Notes: generated by a model from the sequence alone, not told the origin. Positions 1-9,127 are shown, counted from the first letter of the stretch. The stretch: DNA of 64,000 nucleotides from Enterococcus larvae (GCF_017830045.1 NZ_JAEDXU010000012.1:50968-114967); one strand, 5' to 3'. Numbers and translations are program-made.

Positions 1-141
1 CTGAGAAATAATATATAATCTTTATAACACTTAGTTGTTTTTAGCAAGTCGCTTGTATAAGAGAGCAGTTATTGAACGATGTAGTCTTATGTAATTGTCA
101 GAATTATCTTGAAACAACAGAAGGATAAGGAGGAGCACCTC

Positions 142-1620
142 ATGTTTGAAAAACTCATTCTGGAGGAAGTTACTAAAAGAAAGCTGACCTTATTTAATCT
201 ACTGGTTAAACTACCGGATGATTACTATAGTATCAATTTCTTAGAAAACAATTTGGATTACTCTTATAGTCGGGTGTCCTATCTGTTGGAATTGATTCAG
301 CAGGATCTTGATGATATCAGACAAGAACCTGTCTCATTTATAACAGAACAAGGCATCCATTACGATCGATCCGTCTCTTATGATCAATACTATCAATACC
401 TGATTACCCAAAGTATCCCTTATTTACTGATTCTTTCTATTGTTTACTACCCAAAAGACAGTCTGGATGATTTTTGCAGGAAAAATTTTTTGAGCAAGGC
501 TTCTGTTATTAGGAAGTCCAAGCCCCTCAATGATTACCTTAAAAACTTTAACATCAAGCTGAATATCTCTCAGCTTAAACTGTCAGGCGAAGAGCGTCTT
601 ATTCGAATCGTGTTGTACACCTTGATTTGGTTCACTTCTCAAAGTGTCAATCTGCCTAAGGCAAATATCGAAATAGACTACAAGAGAGTGATTGATAACA
701 TCAGCCCTTGTTTTCCGGAAAGTCACAGCTATTCTGCAACAAAACAGATTTGCCTGATGCTTGATATCATCTACTTACGTGTTACAAATGGCAACGTTTT
801 AAGAGAACAGATAAAAATCTCTTCTTATGTTCCAACGAGCCTCCAGCGGGGAAAGGACTTTTTCGATCCGATTGTAAAAGATCCGGCCGTCTTAGCAGCA
901 GAGTGTCAGTTCGCTGCGCTGCTGTTGATTATCACGCCTAACTTTTATACTGAATCTGATCCACGCTTCCCGTTGCTTCAACTGTATCTTGAAACAGAAG
1001 AAAATCAGGCAACAACACTTTTCCAAGAGTTTTGGACATTTTTGGAGCAGGAATACGGATTTAACAGTTTAGAACATAAAGTTCTTTACGGCAATACTGC
1101 CAACATTCTTTTTCCAGTAATCATTTTTAAGAAGACATTACCTGGTATCTTGACCGTAAATGCAAAATCAAGCTTCCTTCAAAATAAATATTTTTTGGAG
1201 TTATTTGGGGCGTTCAAGTCTTTCTTCAAAAAGGTATCCAAAAGAAAAAACTACGGTTGGATCACAGAGTATATCAATCAGATAGCAACAGCCTTTGCTC
1301 TATTGCTGTACCCAACTTGGGAAAACCTAATGACCAACAGAACAATCAAAGTCGGCTTGATTGCTGAGTCAAACTACTTGTTGACACAGCAGCTGATCAA
1401 TTATCTGGATGAATTTGTCTTTGTCGAGCTCGGTGCTATGAGCGACAATTGTATGGATTTCGATCTGATCGTAGCTACTTCTTCTTATTTACTACCTGAG
1501 TATTGTCCTGTACCTAAATTTGTTTTTAGGTATTCACTGGATAATCATCGGCAATTTATTGACCTCTATCAAACTTTGAAAGAAGTCCAAATGAATAAAA
1601 ATACTCATGAGAAAAAATAG
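142..1620 (+). CDS. Mga-like helix-turn-helix transcriptional regulator
   Basis: A 492-residue protein with the layout of the Mga/AtxA virulence-regulator family: an N-terminal Mga-type HTH (about residues 1-100), a second HTH around 100-170, PRD-like helical domains in the middle and a short EIIB-like end. Such proteins are cytoplasmic and bind promoters of surface or metabolic genes, often in response to sugar phosphotransferase state. An in-frame TTG lies 33 bp upstream at 109, but the ATG at 142 is preceded by AAGGAGG at proper spacing, so that start is preferred. A strong hairpin repeat follows at once and probably ends the transcript. Its targets are not visible; the gene to its left is outside the window. 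The family call rests on overall pattern, not on a unique motif. Confidence 0.75.
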   Translation: MFEKLILEEVTKRKLTLFNLLVKLPDDYYSINFLENNLDYSYSRVSYLLELIQQDLDDIRQEPVSFITEQGIHYDRSVSYDQYYQYLITQSIPYLLILSIVYYPKDSLDDFCRKNFLSKASVIRKSKPLNDYLKNFNIKLNISQLKLSGEERLIRIVLYTLIWFTSQSVNLPKANIEIDYKRVIDNISPCFPESHSYSATKQICLMLDIIYLRVTNGNVLREQIKISSYVPTSLQRGKDFFDPIVKDPAVLAAECQFAALLLIITPNFYTESDPRFPLLQLYLETEENQATTLFQEFWTFLEQEYGFNSLEHKVLYGNTANILFPVIIFKKTLPGILTVNAKSSFLQNKYFLELFGAFKSFFKKVSKRKNYGWITEYINQIATAFALLLYPTWENLMTNRTIKVGLIAESNYLLTQQLINYLDEFVFVELGAMSDNCMDFDLIVATSSYLLPEYCPVPKFVFRYSLDNHRQFIDLYQTLKEVQMNKNTHEKK

Positions 1621-1621
1621 A

Positions 1622-1796
1622 AAGAGGCCGAGACAGAAGTGTTTAGCTACAAGCAGTAAGCCGGAATTCACGAAAATTGTTTCACAAATTTTTGTTGCAT
1701 TCCGGCTTATTGTCGTAGGAGCTGCTTCTGACTCGCCGTTTATTCGGATTTAGGGTATGGAAAAGAGTGGAACAGATTATTGTCCCACTCTCTTCT
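1622..1796 (+). repeat. Long hairpin-forming intergenic repeat, copy A
   Basis: About 175 bp, nearly identical to the reverse complement of 33759-33932. Inside it a long imperfect hairpin pairs CAGAAGTGTTTAGCTAC with GTAGGAGCTGCTTCTG around an inner CCGGAAT/ATTCCGG stem. A second hairpin (GAGTGG...CCCACTC) with a T-rich tail looks like a terminator. It sits directly behind the Mga-like gene and in front of the convergent HlyC/CorC gene. It has no coding capacity and probably acts as a double terminator or a non-autonomous repeat. Confidence 0.8.
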
Positions 1797-1814
1797 CTTT
1801 TATTCTTTTTATTG

Positions 1815-3194
1815 TTAACGTCTTGGTTCGTCGTCCTCTACATCTCTGCGGAACAGTCGTCGGCCTTCTTCAGGCTCTTCATTAACAATTTCCTCGTCAT
1901 GAAAAATGACTCTCAGAACAAGAATTCTTGCTCCTTCCATCTCTTCAGAAATGAGCGTGACATTTCCAACATCAAAAGACAGCTTCTCACCTTCATCAGG
2001 AATCGTTCCTAAAGCAGTGATCAAGTAACCTGCCATCGTATCGACATCACTCATATGCAAGTCCGTTTCAAATACTTCGTTGAATTCATCAATAAGCATT
2101 CGTCCTTGAATAAGATATTCGTGATCATTTACTTTTGAATAAAGGTTTTCTATCTCATCAGATTCATCATCGATTTCACCAACAATTTCTTCTAATAGGT
2201 CTTCTAGAGTAGCCAGACCAACGACGCCACCATATTCATCAAGCAAAATTGCCATTTGGTTTTGCGTGCGTTTCAGCTCATATAACAAATCATCAATGAA
2301 GATCGTTTCAGGTACAAACAAAGGTTCCTGAATGATTTCTTGAAGATTGATCTTGTCAAAGCCTTTCTCATGTGCTGCTTTCAACAAGTTTTTGGTGTGT
2401 AGTATTCCGATTACTTTATCTTTATCATCATTATAAACAGGAATTCTTGAAAAATTCTCAGATAAAACAAGATTGATATTTTCGTCAACAGTATCTTCGA
2501 TGTTGATCATGAATGCATCTGTTCTCGGAACCATTACTTCACGAGCAACTTTAGTATCTAATGAGAAAACACCCTGCAGCATTTCAAGCTCATCATTTTC
2601 CAAAACGCCCTCTGTTTCCAATAAGTAACGCATTTCATCTCTTGTCATCTTAGAATCTTCATCATCAAATTTCATTGGTGTCAGTCGTGAAATCAAATCC
2701 GTGGAAGCTGAAAGCAGCCAGACAAACGGTCGAGCGATCATTCCTAAGAATTGAACGGGACCGGAAGTGAATTTTGCCACTTCTTCAGATTTGTTCATCG
2801 CAATTCGTTTTGGATAAAGCTCACCAAACACAATGGATACATAGGTCAATAACGCCAAAATAATGATACTTGCTAAATTTTTGGCAAACGCCCCGCCACC
2901 AAGTACCGGTGCCAAGCGTGAAGATAGATTATCTGCCAAGGATGCCCCTGACAGGATGTTTACCAACGTGATCCCAACTTGGATCGTAGAAAGAAAGTTA
3001 TTGGGATCATCTAAAATCTTCAATAATTTTCCAGCTTTGGTATCACCTTCCTCAGCTTTTTGCTCCAAACGGTTTTTGTTGACAGAGACGGCAGCGATCT
3101 CAGCAGCAGCTAAAAAGGCATTGATCAATGTCAAAACGACTAGTAATAAAATTTGCGCGATAAGCGACTGACTCTCGGGGTCAGCATTGTTCAT
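1815..3194 (-). CDS. HlyC/CorC (CNNM-type) membrane protein with CBS domains
   Basis: A 459-residue polytopic protein. An N-terminal DUF21/CNNM membrane domain with three to four helices occupies about residues 1-190. A CBS pair follows at about 200-330 (motifs VMVPRTDAF, SRIPVY and LDEYGGVVGLATLEDL), then a C-terminal CorC_HlyC domain and an acidic/arginine tail. Family members handle divalent cations, chiefly Mg2+ or Co2+ efflux or regulation, at the plasma membrane. Start choice: an in-frame GTG at 3245 has no ribosome site, whereas ATG at 3194 follows AAGAAAGAGGAGA. A long leader with duplicated stem-loops precedes it, which suggests RNA-level regulation. Substrate cannot be read from the sequence. 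Confidence 0.88.
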   Translation of the reverse strand: MNNADPESQSLIAQILLLVVLTLINAFLAAAEIAAVSVNKNRLEQKAEEGDTKAGKLLKILDDPNNFLSTIQVGITLVNILSGASLADNLSSRLAPVLGGGAFAKNLASIIILALLTYVSIVFGELYPKRIAMNKSEEVAKFTSGPVQFLGMIARPFVWLLSASTDLISRLTPMKFDDEDSKMTRDEMRYLLETEGVLENDELEMLQGVFSLDTKVAREVMVPRTDAFMINIEDTVDENINLVLSENFSRIPVYNDDKDKVIGILHTKNLLKAAHEKGFDKINLQEIIQEPLFVPETIFIDDLLYELKRTQNQMAILLDEYGGVVGLATLEDLLEEIVGEIDDESDEIENLYSKVNDHEYLIQGRMLIDEFNEVFETDLHMSDVDTMAGYLITALGTIPDEGEKLSFDVGNVTLISEEMEGARILVLRVIFHDEEIVNEEPEEGRRLFRRDVEDDEPRR

Positions 3195-3204
3195 AATTGT
3201 GTTC

Positions 3205-3521
3205 TCTCCTCTTTCTTGTTGATGAAACTGGTCAGGTGACTGCACAGTTTCTTCATTCTTGTAGTTCGATGTCCATTATCTCTAGATGTTCCTGCAACAG
3301 AATAATGGCTCTCCTCTTTCTTGTGGTTAGAACTACTCTAATAATTTCGTAGTTCCTTCTTTTTTGAGGTCCGATATCCCCTCTTCTAAGCTTCTAAAGA
3401 AGCAAGAATAGCGGTTCTCCTCTTTCTTGTTGATGAAACTGGTCAGGTAACTGTACAGTTTCTTCATTCTTGTAGTTCGATGTCCATTATCTCTAGATGT
3501 TCCTACATCAGAGTAATGATC
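3205..3521 (-). promoter_or_regulatory. Leader with tandem structured repeat (two ~106-nt units, 211-nt period)
   Basis: Two nearly identical units lie at 3205-3310 and 3416-3521, immediately upstream of the HlyC/CorC gene. In the gene's sense each unit can form a CCATTAT/ATAATGG type stem (intact in the gene-proximal copy) and a GAAACTG...CAGTTTC stem, and ends in AAGAAAGAGGAGA, the sequence that serves as ribosome site for the gene. A third AAGAAAGAGGAGA lies between them at about 3311-3324, after a GAACTAC/GTAGTTC stem. It could be a duplicated riboswitch or other cis-acting RNA; it was not matched to a known class. Confidence 0.55.
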
Positions 3522-3644
3522 CTCTATTCATTTCTCACTCGTTTATCGATCCTGTTGTCTTATTTGGTTTTCTGAATAAATAAAGGCTGGTTTTATCTAT
3601 CCTGATTGCATTGAAAAAGACGGTATTTTCTCAAAAAAAGTGAT

Positions 3645-3680
3645 AAAAAACGTGACTACATCCATTCAGTAGTCACGATA
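3645..3680 (-). terminator. Rho-independent terminator of the AI-2E-family gene
   Basis: Stem GTGACTAC/GTAGTCAC with a 9-nt loop, followed on the minus strand by CGTTTTTTATC. It lies 32 bp past the stop codon of the permease gene. Nothing else was recognised between 3522 and 3711. Confidence 0.8.
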
Positions 3681-3711
3681 AAAGCGTATCACAAGTGGAT
3701 AATTATTTCAA

Positions 3712-4854
3712 TCATTGTCCACTATTTTTCGTCTCAGTTGAATTTTCTAAAACAAGGGCTGCCCGCTCTTCCTTTTTACCACGTTGAACGAGTTCAATGA
3801 TGAAAAGAACGATTGTTCTACAAATAGCATAAAAAGGTACTCCAAGGAAGATTCCCAATAGTCCGGCAAGGTTTCCGGCAACCAGCAAAATCAAGATGAT
3901 CGTCAATGGATGGATCTTCAATGTTTTACCGATCACATTCGGATAAATAACATTTCCATCAAGCTGCTGTACGATCACTACAACCACGCAGCATAACAAT
4001 GCTTTGAACGGTTCATCGAAAACAGTCACAAACACAGCCGGTGCCAGTCCTAAATATGGACCCAAATATGGAATCAGATTCGTTAATCCGGCAATCACAC
4101 CGAATAAAAAGGCGTATCGTACACCAATTAAGGAATAGCCGATGATCGTAAATGTCCCAACAAACAAACATTCAATTGCCTGTCCGCTGATATAGCTGGA
4201 TAAGGTTTTATTCAGCTGTTCCAATAAATTAACGATATCTGCTTTTCGTTTTTCCGGCATGAATTTTTGAATCCCCGGAACCAGACGTTCACCATCCTTC
4301 AACATATAAAACAAAATGAATGGTGCTGTAAAAATCACGATTGTCGTTGACGCTACGGTAGATACGATCGATCCGAGACTACTGGACAAGCCGCTAAGGA
4401 ATTGTTGAATAATATTTCCATAAGAGATATCCAATTGCTCAATATAGCTTGTTAAATCGAGGTCTTTGAATACCGGCAGTGCCGCAATTTGATAAATCCA
4501 CTCCTCGATACTTTTGAAAACATCCGGAATACTTGATGCCAGACTGGAGAGCTGGCTCGCTAAGCTTGGGATAACACTAACTAATATCCAAATAATAGCA
4601 GCAAGCAATAGAACAAATACAATGATAATTGCATAGATTCGCTTAAGTTTCAGCTTCGTCAACAGCTTTACTAACGGATTCAAAATGTAATACAAAAATC
4701 CTGCAACCAATACAGGTGCAAATAACGTCGAGAAAAATGTTCCAATAGGCTCAAACAGGAAGTTGATTTTTGTAGAAACCCATACTAGGGTTGCCAATAC
4801 CAACAATTCAATTGACCAGAACATCAGCTTCGACTGCTTTAACTTGTCAAACAA
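3712..4854 (-). CDS. AI-2E family (YdbI/PerM-type) transporter
   Basis: A 380-residue integral membrane protein with about eight hydrophobic segments. It has the family hallmark region NLIPYLGPYLGLAPA in the C-terminal third and a central cytoplasmic/extracellular loop rich in small residues. Members of this family (PF01594) export small molecules or ions; some are AI-2 exporters and others Na+/H+ antiporters, so substrate is open. The ATG at 4875 lies upstream of an AGGAGG at about 4861-4866. That Shine-Dalgarno is spaced 6 nt from a TTG at 4854, so TTG is the likely start. The gene stands alone, with its own terminator downstream. Confidence 0.85.
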   Translation of the reverse strand: MFDKLKQSKLMFWSIELLVLATLVWVSTKINFLFEPIGTFFSTLFAPVLVAGFLYYILNPLVKLLTKLKLKRIYAIIIVFVLLLAAIIWILVSVIPSLASQLSSLASSIPDVFKSIEEWIYQIAALPVFKDLDLTSYIEQLDISYGNIIQQFLSGLSSSLGSIVSTVASTTIVIFTAPFILFYMLKDGERLVPGIQKFMPEKRKADIVNLLEQLNKTLSSYISGQAIECLFVGTFTIIGYSLIGVRYAFLFGVIAGLTNLIPYLGPYLGLAPAVFVTVFDEPFKALLCCVVVVIVQQLDGNVIYPNVIGKTLKIHPLTIILILLVAGNLAGLLGIFLGVPFYAICRTIVLFIIELVQRGKKEERAALVLENSTETKNSGQ

Positions 4855-5214
4855 TATACCCCTCCTAACAATCATTTCATTTAATAGATTTTAGCATACC
4901 TCATAGATAAAAGAACAGTAATCATGCTCTCTCTATTCTATCACTAGCAGCAACAGAGAAGAATCCCATTTTTGCAGAACAACTGGAAACTTAATAAAAA
5001 CTAAGCAAATCAACTAAAAAATTTATTACTTTGACAAAAAACTTTCTTCTAATAACATCACAAGCGCTCGACTGCCTCAATTTATTTTCTAAAGGTCCCT
5101 CTAGTCGATCAATAAATTATTTTTGTAGTAATGGCAAATCATTTTCAGCCCTTTGATAACATGAACACAATTGTTTGTAGTATAATCAAGCTATCTTATT
5201 TTTGGAGGTCAACT
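4855..5214 (+). promoter_or_regulatory. Intergenic region with promoter of the GNAT gene
   Basis: No gene is visible in these 360 bp. A TATAAT hexamer at 5181-5186 lies 29 bp before the acetyltransferase start; its -35 box is weak. The rest is AT-rich with no clear repeats. Confidence 0.45.
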
Positions 5215-5646
5215 ATGAAAATCGTTCATACTAAGGATACAATGAGTGACATCTATCTTGACGCGTTGCGAATTCGTCATCAAGTTTTCATGATCGAGCA
5301 AGGTGTTCCAAAGGATATTGAAATCGATAAATATGAGGCTGCCTGTGTTCATTTTGTTCTATATACAGAAGATCAGGCTGCAGCTACCTGCCGACTGCTT
5401 CCGCTAGAAGATGGCGTGATGAAACTGCAGAGAATGGCTGTCTTAAAGGAATATAGAGGAAAAAGCTTAGGACGAGAAATCGTTAGTGAAACAGAATCAT
5501 TTACCAGAAAACAAGGCTATAACACGGTCACCTTAGGAGCTCAGCTGACTGCGGTAGAATTTTACGAGAAGCTTGGTTACTCAAAGCACGGTGAGCAGTT
5601 CATGGATGCAAATATTCCCCATTATCAAATGGATAAATCTGTTTGA
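5215..5646 (+). CDS. GNAT family N-acetyltransferase (YjcF-like)
   Basis: 143 residues covering a single Gcn5-related acetyltransferase fold. The conserved LQRMAVLKEYRGKSLG segment (beta-4 plus the acetyl-CoA pyrophosphate loop) is followed by FYEKLGY near the C-terminus, typical of ElaA/YjcF-type enzymes. The role is transfer of acetyl from acetyl-CoA to an amine; the substrate is unknown. An upstream in-frame ATG exists at 5131, but the ATG at 5215 follows GGAGGTCAACT and a TATAAT at 5181, so 5215 is chosen. It is monocistronic, closed by a strong terminator, next to an IS200-like insertion. Confidence 0.88.
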   Translation: MKIVHTKDTMSDIYLDALRIRHQVFMIEQGVPKDIEIDKYEAACVHFVLYTEDQAAATCRLLPLEDGVMKLQRMAVLKEYRGKSLGREIVSETESFTRKQGYNTVTLGAQLTAVEFYEKLGYSKHGEQFMDANIPHYQMDKSV

Positions 5647-5701
5647 TGGAGATGTACTTCTTAAAGCTGTATTCCCAATATTTCAATCTATTCTAATTGA
5701 A

Positions 5702-5750
5702 AATGAAGCTTTTCTGTCATTTGTTCCTGACAGAAAAGCTTCATTTTTTA
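5702..5750. terminator. Strong bidirectional terminator after GNAT gene
   Basis: Perfect stem AATGAAGCTTTTCTGTCA with its complement, an 8-nt loop, and a run of T on the plus strand. The IS200-like element begins about 15 bp further right. Confidence 0.9.
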
Positions 5751-5762
5751 TTGTATGTTCTG

Positions 5763-6497
5763 AAAACCCCTAGCTATGCTAGGGGTTCCGGAGAGCTTCC
5801 AGCGTGGTATCAAAAAAGCCTCCTAAACTGTTAAGATGAGGTTGGTTTCCCGACCGCCACATCAAAAATTTTAGGAGGTACCTTTATGAAAAAGGTTAAC
5901 GAAAGTTTATCACACACAGTATGGAAATGTAAGTATCATTTGGTATTTGCGCCAAAATATAGAAGGCAAATTATTTATGGAAAATACAAGACAAGTATAG
6001 GTGAAATACTCAGAGAACTATGTGAAAGAAAAGGGGTAGAAATCATAGAGGCAAACGCATGTAAAGACCATGTTCATATGCTAGTTAGTATACCACCAAA
6101 ATTAAGCATTTCTCAATTTATGGGTTATTTGAAAGGAAAAAGCAGTTTAATGATTTTCGACAGACATGCAAATCTGAAATATCGATATGGCAATCGAAAG
6201 TTTTGGTGTCGAGGATACTATGTGGATACGGTAGGAAGAAACAAGAAGCAAATAGAAGAATATATTCGTAATCAACTTCAAGAGGATTTAGTAGCAGATC
6301 AGCTAACGCTATTTGAAGAAGTTGATCCGTTTACAGGGAAAGAAAATCGGAAGAAGTAGAAAAGGGCTCCTTTAAGGAGCCGTGAGGAAATGTGGTGCAC
6401 GTGGGAGACCTTTTCTTCAGTGAGCCTTTCAGGCTCTGGCCGGTAATAGAGGCTTACAGCCGCAGAGCAAACCTCCAGTTCACACTGGAGGTTTTGA
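5763..6497 (+). mobile_element. IS200/IS605-group insertion sequence (tnpA only), apparently complete
   Basis: About 0.73 kb with one transposase gene. The left end has a perfect 10-bp hairpin (AACCCCTAGC, loop TAT, 5765-5787) and the right end another perfect 10-bp hairpin (AACCTCCAGT, loop TCAC, 6470-6493). Subterminal hairpins in place of inverted terminal repeats fit the single-strand HUH mechanism. The transposase leader (5815-5885) and the region after the stop codon (6361-6469) hold further stem-loops. No target duplication is expected for this group and none is seen. The insertion lies just past a terminator and breaks no recognisable gene. Exact cleavage sites are not determined. Confidence 0.85.
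5886..6359 (+). CDS. tnpA: IS200-like HUH (Y1) transposase
   Basis: 157 residues, the normal size for IS200/IS605 TnpA. The HUH pair is H62 and H64 in DHVHML and the nucleophile is Y126 in YIRNQ, with Q130 completing the metal site. The N-terminus (HTVWKCKYHLVFAPKYRR) is typical of the family. It would cut and rejoin single-stranded DNA at the hairpin ends of the element. A ribosome site TTAGGAGGTACC precedes the ATG and is part of a leader able to fold, as in IS200 where translation is kept low. All catalytic residues are present, so it may be active. Confidence 0.95.
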   Translation: MKKVNESLSHTVWKCKYHLVFAPKYRRQIIYGKYKTSIGEILRELCERKGVEIIEANACKDHVHMLVSIPPKLSISQFMGYLKGKSSLMIFDRHANLKYRYGNRKFWCRGYYVDTVGRNKKQIEEYIRNQLQEDLVADQLTLFEEVDPFTGKENRKK

Positions 6498-6545
6498 TTT
6501 ATAGTCCGCTCTAAGTGCTAATTCAAATAGAAACTTGGTCTATTT

Positions 6546-7502
6546 CTATTCTTTTAAAGCATTTCGTTTGTTTAACCAGTCCGTTGCAGTGTCCATAGCA
6601 GCTCTTGTTGCGTTGCTTTGGTCCATCGAATTGACCATCACGAAGTCATGGATCATTCCTTGGAATTGAATCTGGGTCACATCTACTCCGGCTTCCCGCA
6701 AATGACGTGCATATTCTTCCCCTTCATCTCTTAATACGTCTGCCTCACCATTTAAAATCATAGCAGCTGGAAGTCCTGTTAAATCATCCTTTGTTGCTTG
6801 CAGCGGTGAGATTGTTTTGATTGTAGAATCTTGCCCTTCTGGTAGATAGTTCTCCCAAAACCATTTCATCCCATCCTTTGCTAAGAAATAATCTGTTGCA
6901 AATTGGTTATAGGATTCGGTATCAAAGGCATGGTTTGTTACAGGGTAAAACAAGAGTTGTTGATTGATTTTAGGACCCTTTCTGTCCTTCGCCAGCATTG
7001 TTACGACTGTTGCCATATTCCCGCCAACACTGTCACCAGCAATGGATAGTCGATCTATATCATAATTTCCACTTGCATCTTCAACGATTTTCAATAGGGT
7101 TGCATAGCTTTGCTCGATTGCTGTCGGGTATTTTGCCTCAGGAGAGCGGTCATATTCAGGAACAAAAACGATGGAATTCGTTCTCACAGCTAACTCTCTC
7201 ACTAATTTATCATGAGTATCGGCACTGCCAAGCACCCAACCAGCACCATGAATATAAAGGATCACCGGTAATTTCCCTGACGCATCCTTTGGTTTTACAG
7301 TGCGTACATTGATTGTCCCATAATCGCCAAGATCCCATTTCTGATCCTCAATTGCCGCATCAAGCTTTTCTACAGGGGAGCTTTGCACCTTTTCCAACAA
7401 AGCACGTGCTTCTTCAACAGGTAATTGATAGATAAATGGCGGATTTGCGTTTGCTTCACTAAACTCAAGTGCTGTTTTTTCTAAAGAAATTCTTTTTGTC
7501 AT
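6546..7502 (-). CDS. Alpha/beta hydrolase, HSL-type (family IV) esterase
   Basis: 318 residues with an HSL-like hydrolase fold. The oxyanion-hole motif is HGAGW (85-89; HGGG in most members), the nucleophile S158 lies in GDSVGG, and D255 (NGEADVLRDE) and H285 (IHDF) complete the triad. No signal peptide, so it is cytoplasmic; it should hydrolyse short-chain acyl or acetyl esters. It stands alone between the IS200-like element and the sugar ABC operon. An acetyl-esterase role in removing acetyl groups from pectic oligomers is possible from the neighbourhood but is only inference. Confidence 0.88.
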   Translation of the reverse strand: MTKRISLEKTALEFSEANANPPFIYQLPVEEARALLEKVQSSPVEKLDAAIEDQKWDLGDYGTINVRTVKPKDASGKLPVILYIHGAGWVLGSADTHDKLVRELAVRTNSIVFVPEYDRSPEAKYPTAIEQSYATLLKIVEDASGNYDIDRLSIAGDSVGGNMATVVTMLAKDRKGPKINQQLLFYPVTNHAFDTESYNQFATDYFLAKDGMKWFWENYLPEGQDSTIKTISPLQATKDDLTGLPAAMILNGEADVLRDEGEEYARHLREAGVDVTQIQFQGMIHDFVMVNSMDQSNATRAAMDTATDWLNKRNALKE

Positions 7503-7645
7503 GAAAAGTCCTTCTTCCTTGTTAGTATAGAATAATCATAGTAGCTTCATTTACTTTCTACAACTATTCAGCCTACACCAACTTATTAAAAGTCATCAGC
7601 CAAAGCTGCTATTTATTGGTTTCATTACAAAAATAGGGCACAAAG

Positions 7646-7676
7646 AAAGACCGTGCACCACAACAGCACGGTCTTC
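7646..7676 (-). terminator. Terminator of the sugar ABC transporter operon
   Basis: Stem AAGACCGTGC/GCACGGTCTT with a 9-nt loop; the minus-strand downstream sequence is T-rich (TTCTTTGTG). It lies about 110 bp past the binding-protein stop codon. The rest of 7503-7785 shows nothing else. Confidence 0.75.
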
Positions 7677-7785
7677 TTCCTGTTTTATCTATCTAATCGT
7701 TCTAATCCTATCTCCCAATCGTTTTAAAACAATTTTGTTTATTTTCTATTATTCTTACACGAAGGATACCTTTGTTTTTGAGCAT

Positions 7786-9111
7786 TTAGTTCATTGCATC
7801 GTCATATTTAACTTTTGAATCCTCGATTGCTTTCGCCCATTCATCAAGGAAGGCTTCTACTGTTTTGTCTCCACTCATCACTGCTTGGATACCAGGATCT
7901 ACTTTGTTGTCCAAGATAGAACGGTAGTCAGGCAAGTAGAATGGCGGCTGGTAAAGCTCTGTATCAGGATCGTCATAGACATCAAAGGCTACCTTGATAT
8001 GCTGTGCATCCTTGATCCAATCTTCACTCAATACATCTGAGTTTGTAGGGATTTGTCCAATTTTTTCATTCCAGTAGCTTTGGCTTGAAGCTGAATTCAA
8101 GAATTCAACCAGTTTCCACGCTTCTTCCGGATGATCTGTATTGGCAAATGCCGAGATTCCAATTGTGTTCCCGCCTTCAGCTACATAGTTGCCTTCTGTT
8201 GATTTTGGCAATGGTACTGCTTCAAACTGATCCGCTTCCAGCGATTTACTGTGCTCCCCGAACGAACCAATGTTGTGATGCAGAATCGCTGCTTTTCCTG
8301 TATCGAAAACAGCAACCATCTCTTTGTAGCCATTTGTGATATCACTTTTCGGTGTGTTTTTTTGGTATAGCGCAAAATATTTTTCAAGAAACTCTACGTG
8401 CTTCGGATCGTTGACAGTTGCTTTTCCATCTTTATCAACATATTCTGTGATACCTGAATAAGCATACATCAAACGCTGCAGCTGAAGCGATCCGCCGGCA
8501 CCACCACGAATCGTGTAGCCGTACATATCGTCTGTCGTCAATTTATCTACATCTGTGAAGAAATCATCCCAAGTCTCAGGTGCATCTAAATTATTTTCAG
8601 CGAATACATCTTCACGAATCCACAGGATATCCAAATTTTGTGTGTACGGAATCCCATAAAGCTTGCCATCTTGAACGATTTCTTTGTTGAATTCGATTGC
8701 GCCTTCATTGATTAGCTCTTTAAGCTCGGAATCCTTCAGGTAATCATCCAAAGGCAGTAACGCACCACGGATTGAAAACTCAGGCAGCCAGCTGGATTGT
8801 AAAGAAGCAACATCTGGTGTGTCATTTGCCGCAATCGCTGCATCCAGTTTCGATTTTGCCTCGTCTTTCGGTAAACCAACATATTCAACTGTGATATTCG
8901 GATTTTCTTTTTCAAAATCTTCAATCAGTTTTTCCCAAATCGGTGTTCTGTCAGGACCGGAATTTTCATCCCAGAAAGTCAGTTTCACTTCTTCTCCCTC
9001 ACCGGAGCCAGTTTTTGCTGCATTCGAGCTGTTGCTTCCCGAACCACAGCCAGCCAATAATAACCCTGATAACGCCAATGTACCCGCTAACTTTAAAGCT
9101 TTCTTTGACAT
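7786..9111 (-). CDS. ABC transporter sugar-binding lipoprotein (family 1)
   Basis: 441 residues: lipoprotein signal peptide with lipobox LLAGC (cysteine near residue 22), a low-complexity Ser/Gly linker, then a periplasmic-binding-type fold of solute-binding family 1 (LTFWDENSGPDRTPIWEKL near the start). It is anchored outside the membrane and captures the sugar. The start at 9111 follows TTAGGAGGAATAAAA; the upstream in-frame start at 9156 lies inside the preceding gene. Last gene of a three-gene operon with two permeases; no ATPase is present, so a shared MsmK-type ATPase encoded elsewhere is expected. The pectin-gene neighbourhood suggests oligogalacturonides or a related uronic oligomer as substrate. 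Confidence 0.9.
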   Translation of the reverse strand: MSKKALKLAGTLALSGLLLAGCGSGSNSSNAAKTGSGEGEEVKLTFWDENSGPDRTPIWEKLIEDFEKENPNITVEYVGLPKDEAKSKLDAAIAANDTPDVASLQSSWLPEFSIRGALLPLDDYLKDSELKELINEGAIEFNKEIVQDGKLYGIPYTQNLDILWIREDVFAENNLDAPETWDDFFTDVDKLTTDDMYGYTIRGGAGGSLQLQRLMYAYSGITEYVDKDGKATVNDPKHVEFLEKYFALYQKNTPKSDITNGYKEMVAVFDTGKAAILHHNIGSFGEHSKSLEADQFEAVPLPKSTEGNYVAEGGNTIGISAFANTDHPEEAWKLVEFLNSASSQSYWNEKIGQIPTNSDVLSEDWIKDAQHIKVAFDVYDDPDTELYQPPFYLPDYRSILDNKVDPGIQAVMSGDKTVEAFLDEWAKAIEDSKVKYDDAMN

Positions 9112-9127
9112 TTTTATTCCTCCTAAT

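Noticed and set aside
1767..2012. An 81-codon plus-strand frame at the end of the HlyC/CorC gene
   Set aside because: Antisense to the conserved C-terminal domain and starting inside the repeat terminator.
3205..3521. CRISPR-like repeat
   Set aside because: Only two copies, over 100 bp each, with a leader-like position and stem structure; no spacers or cas genes.
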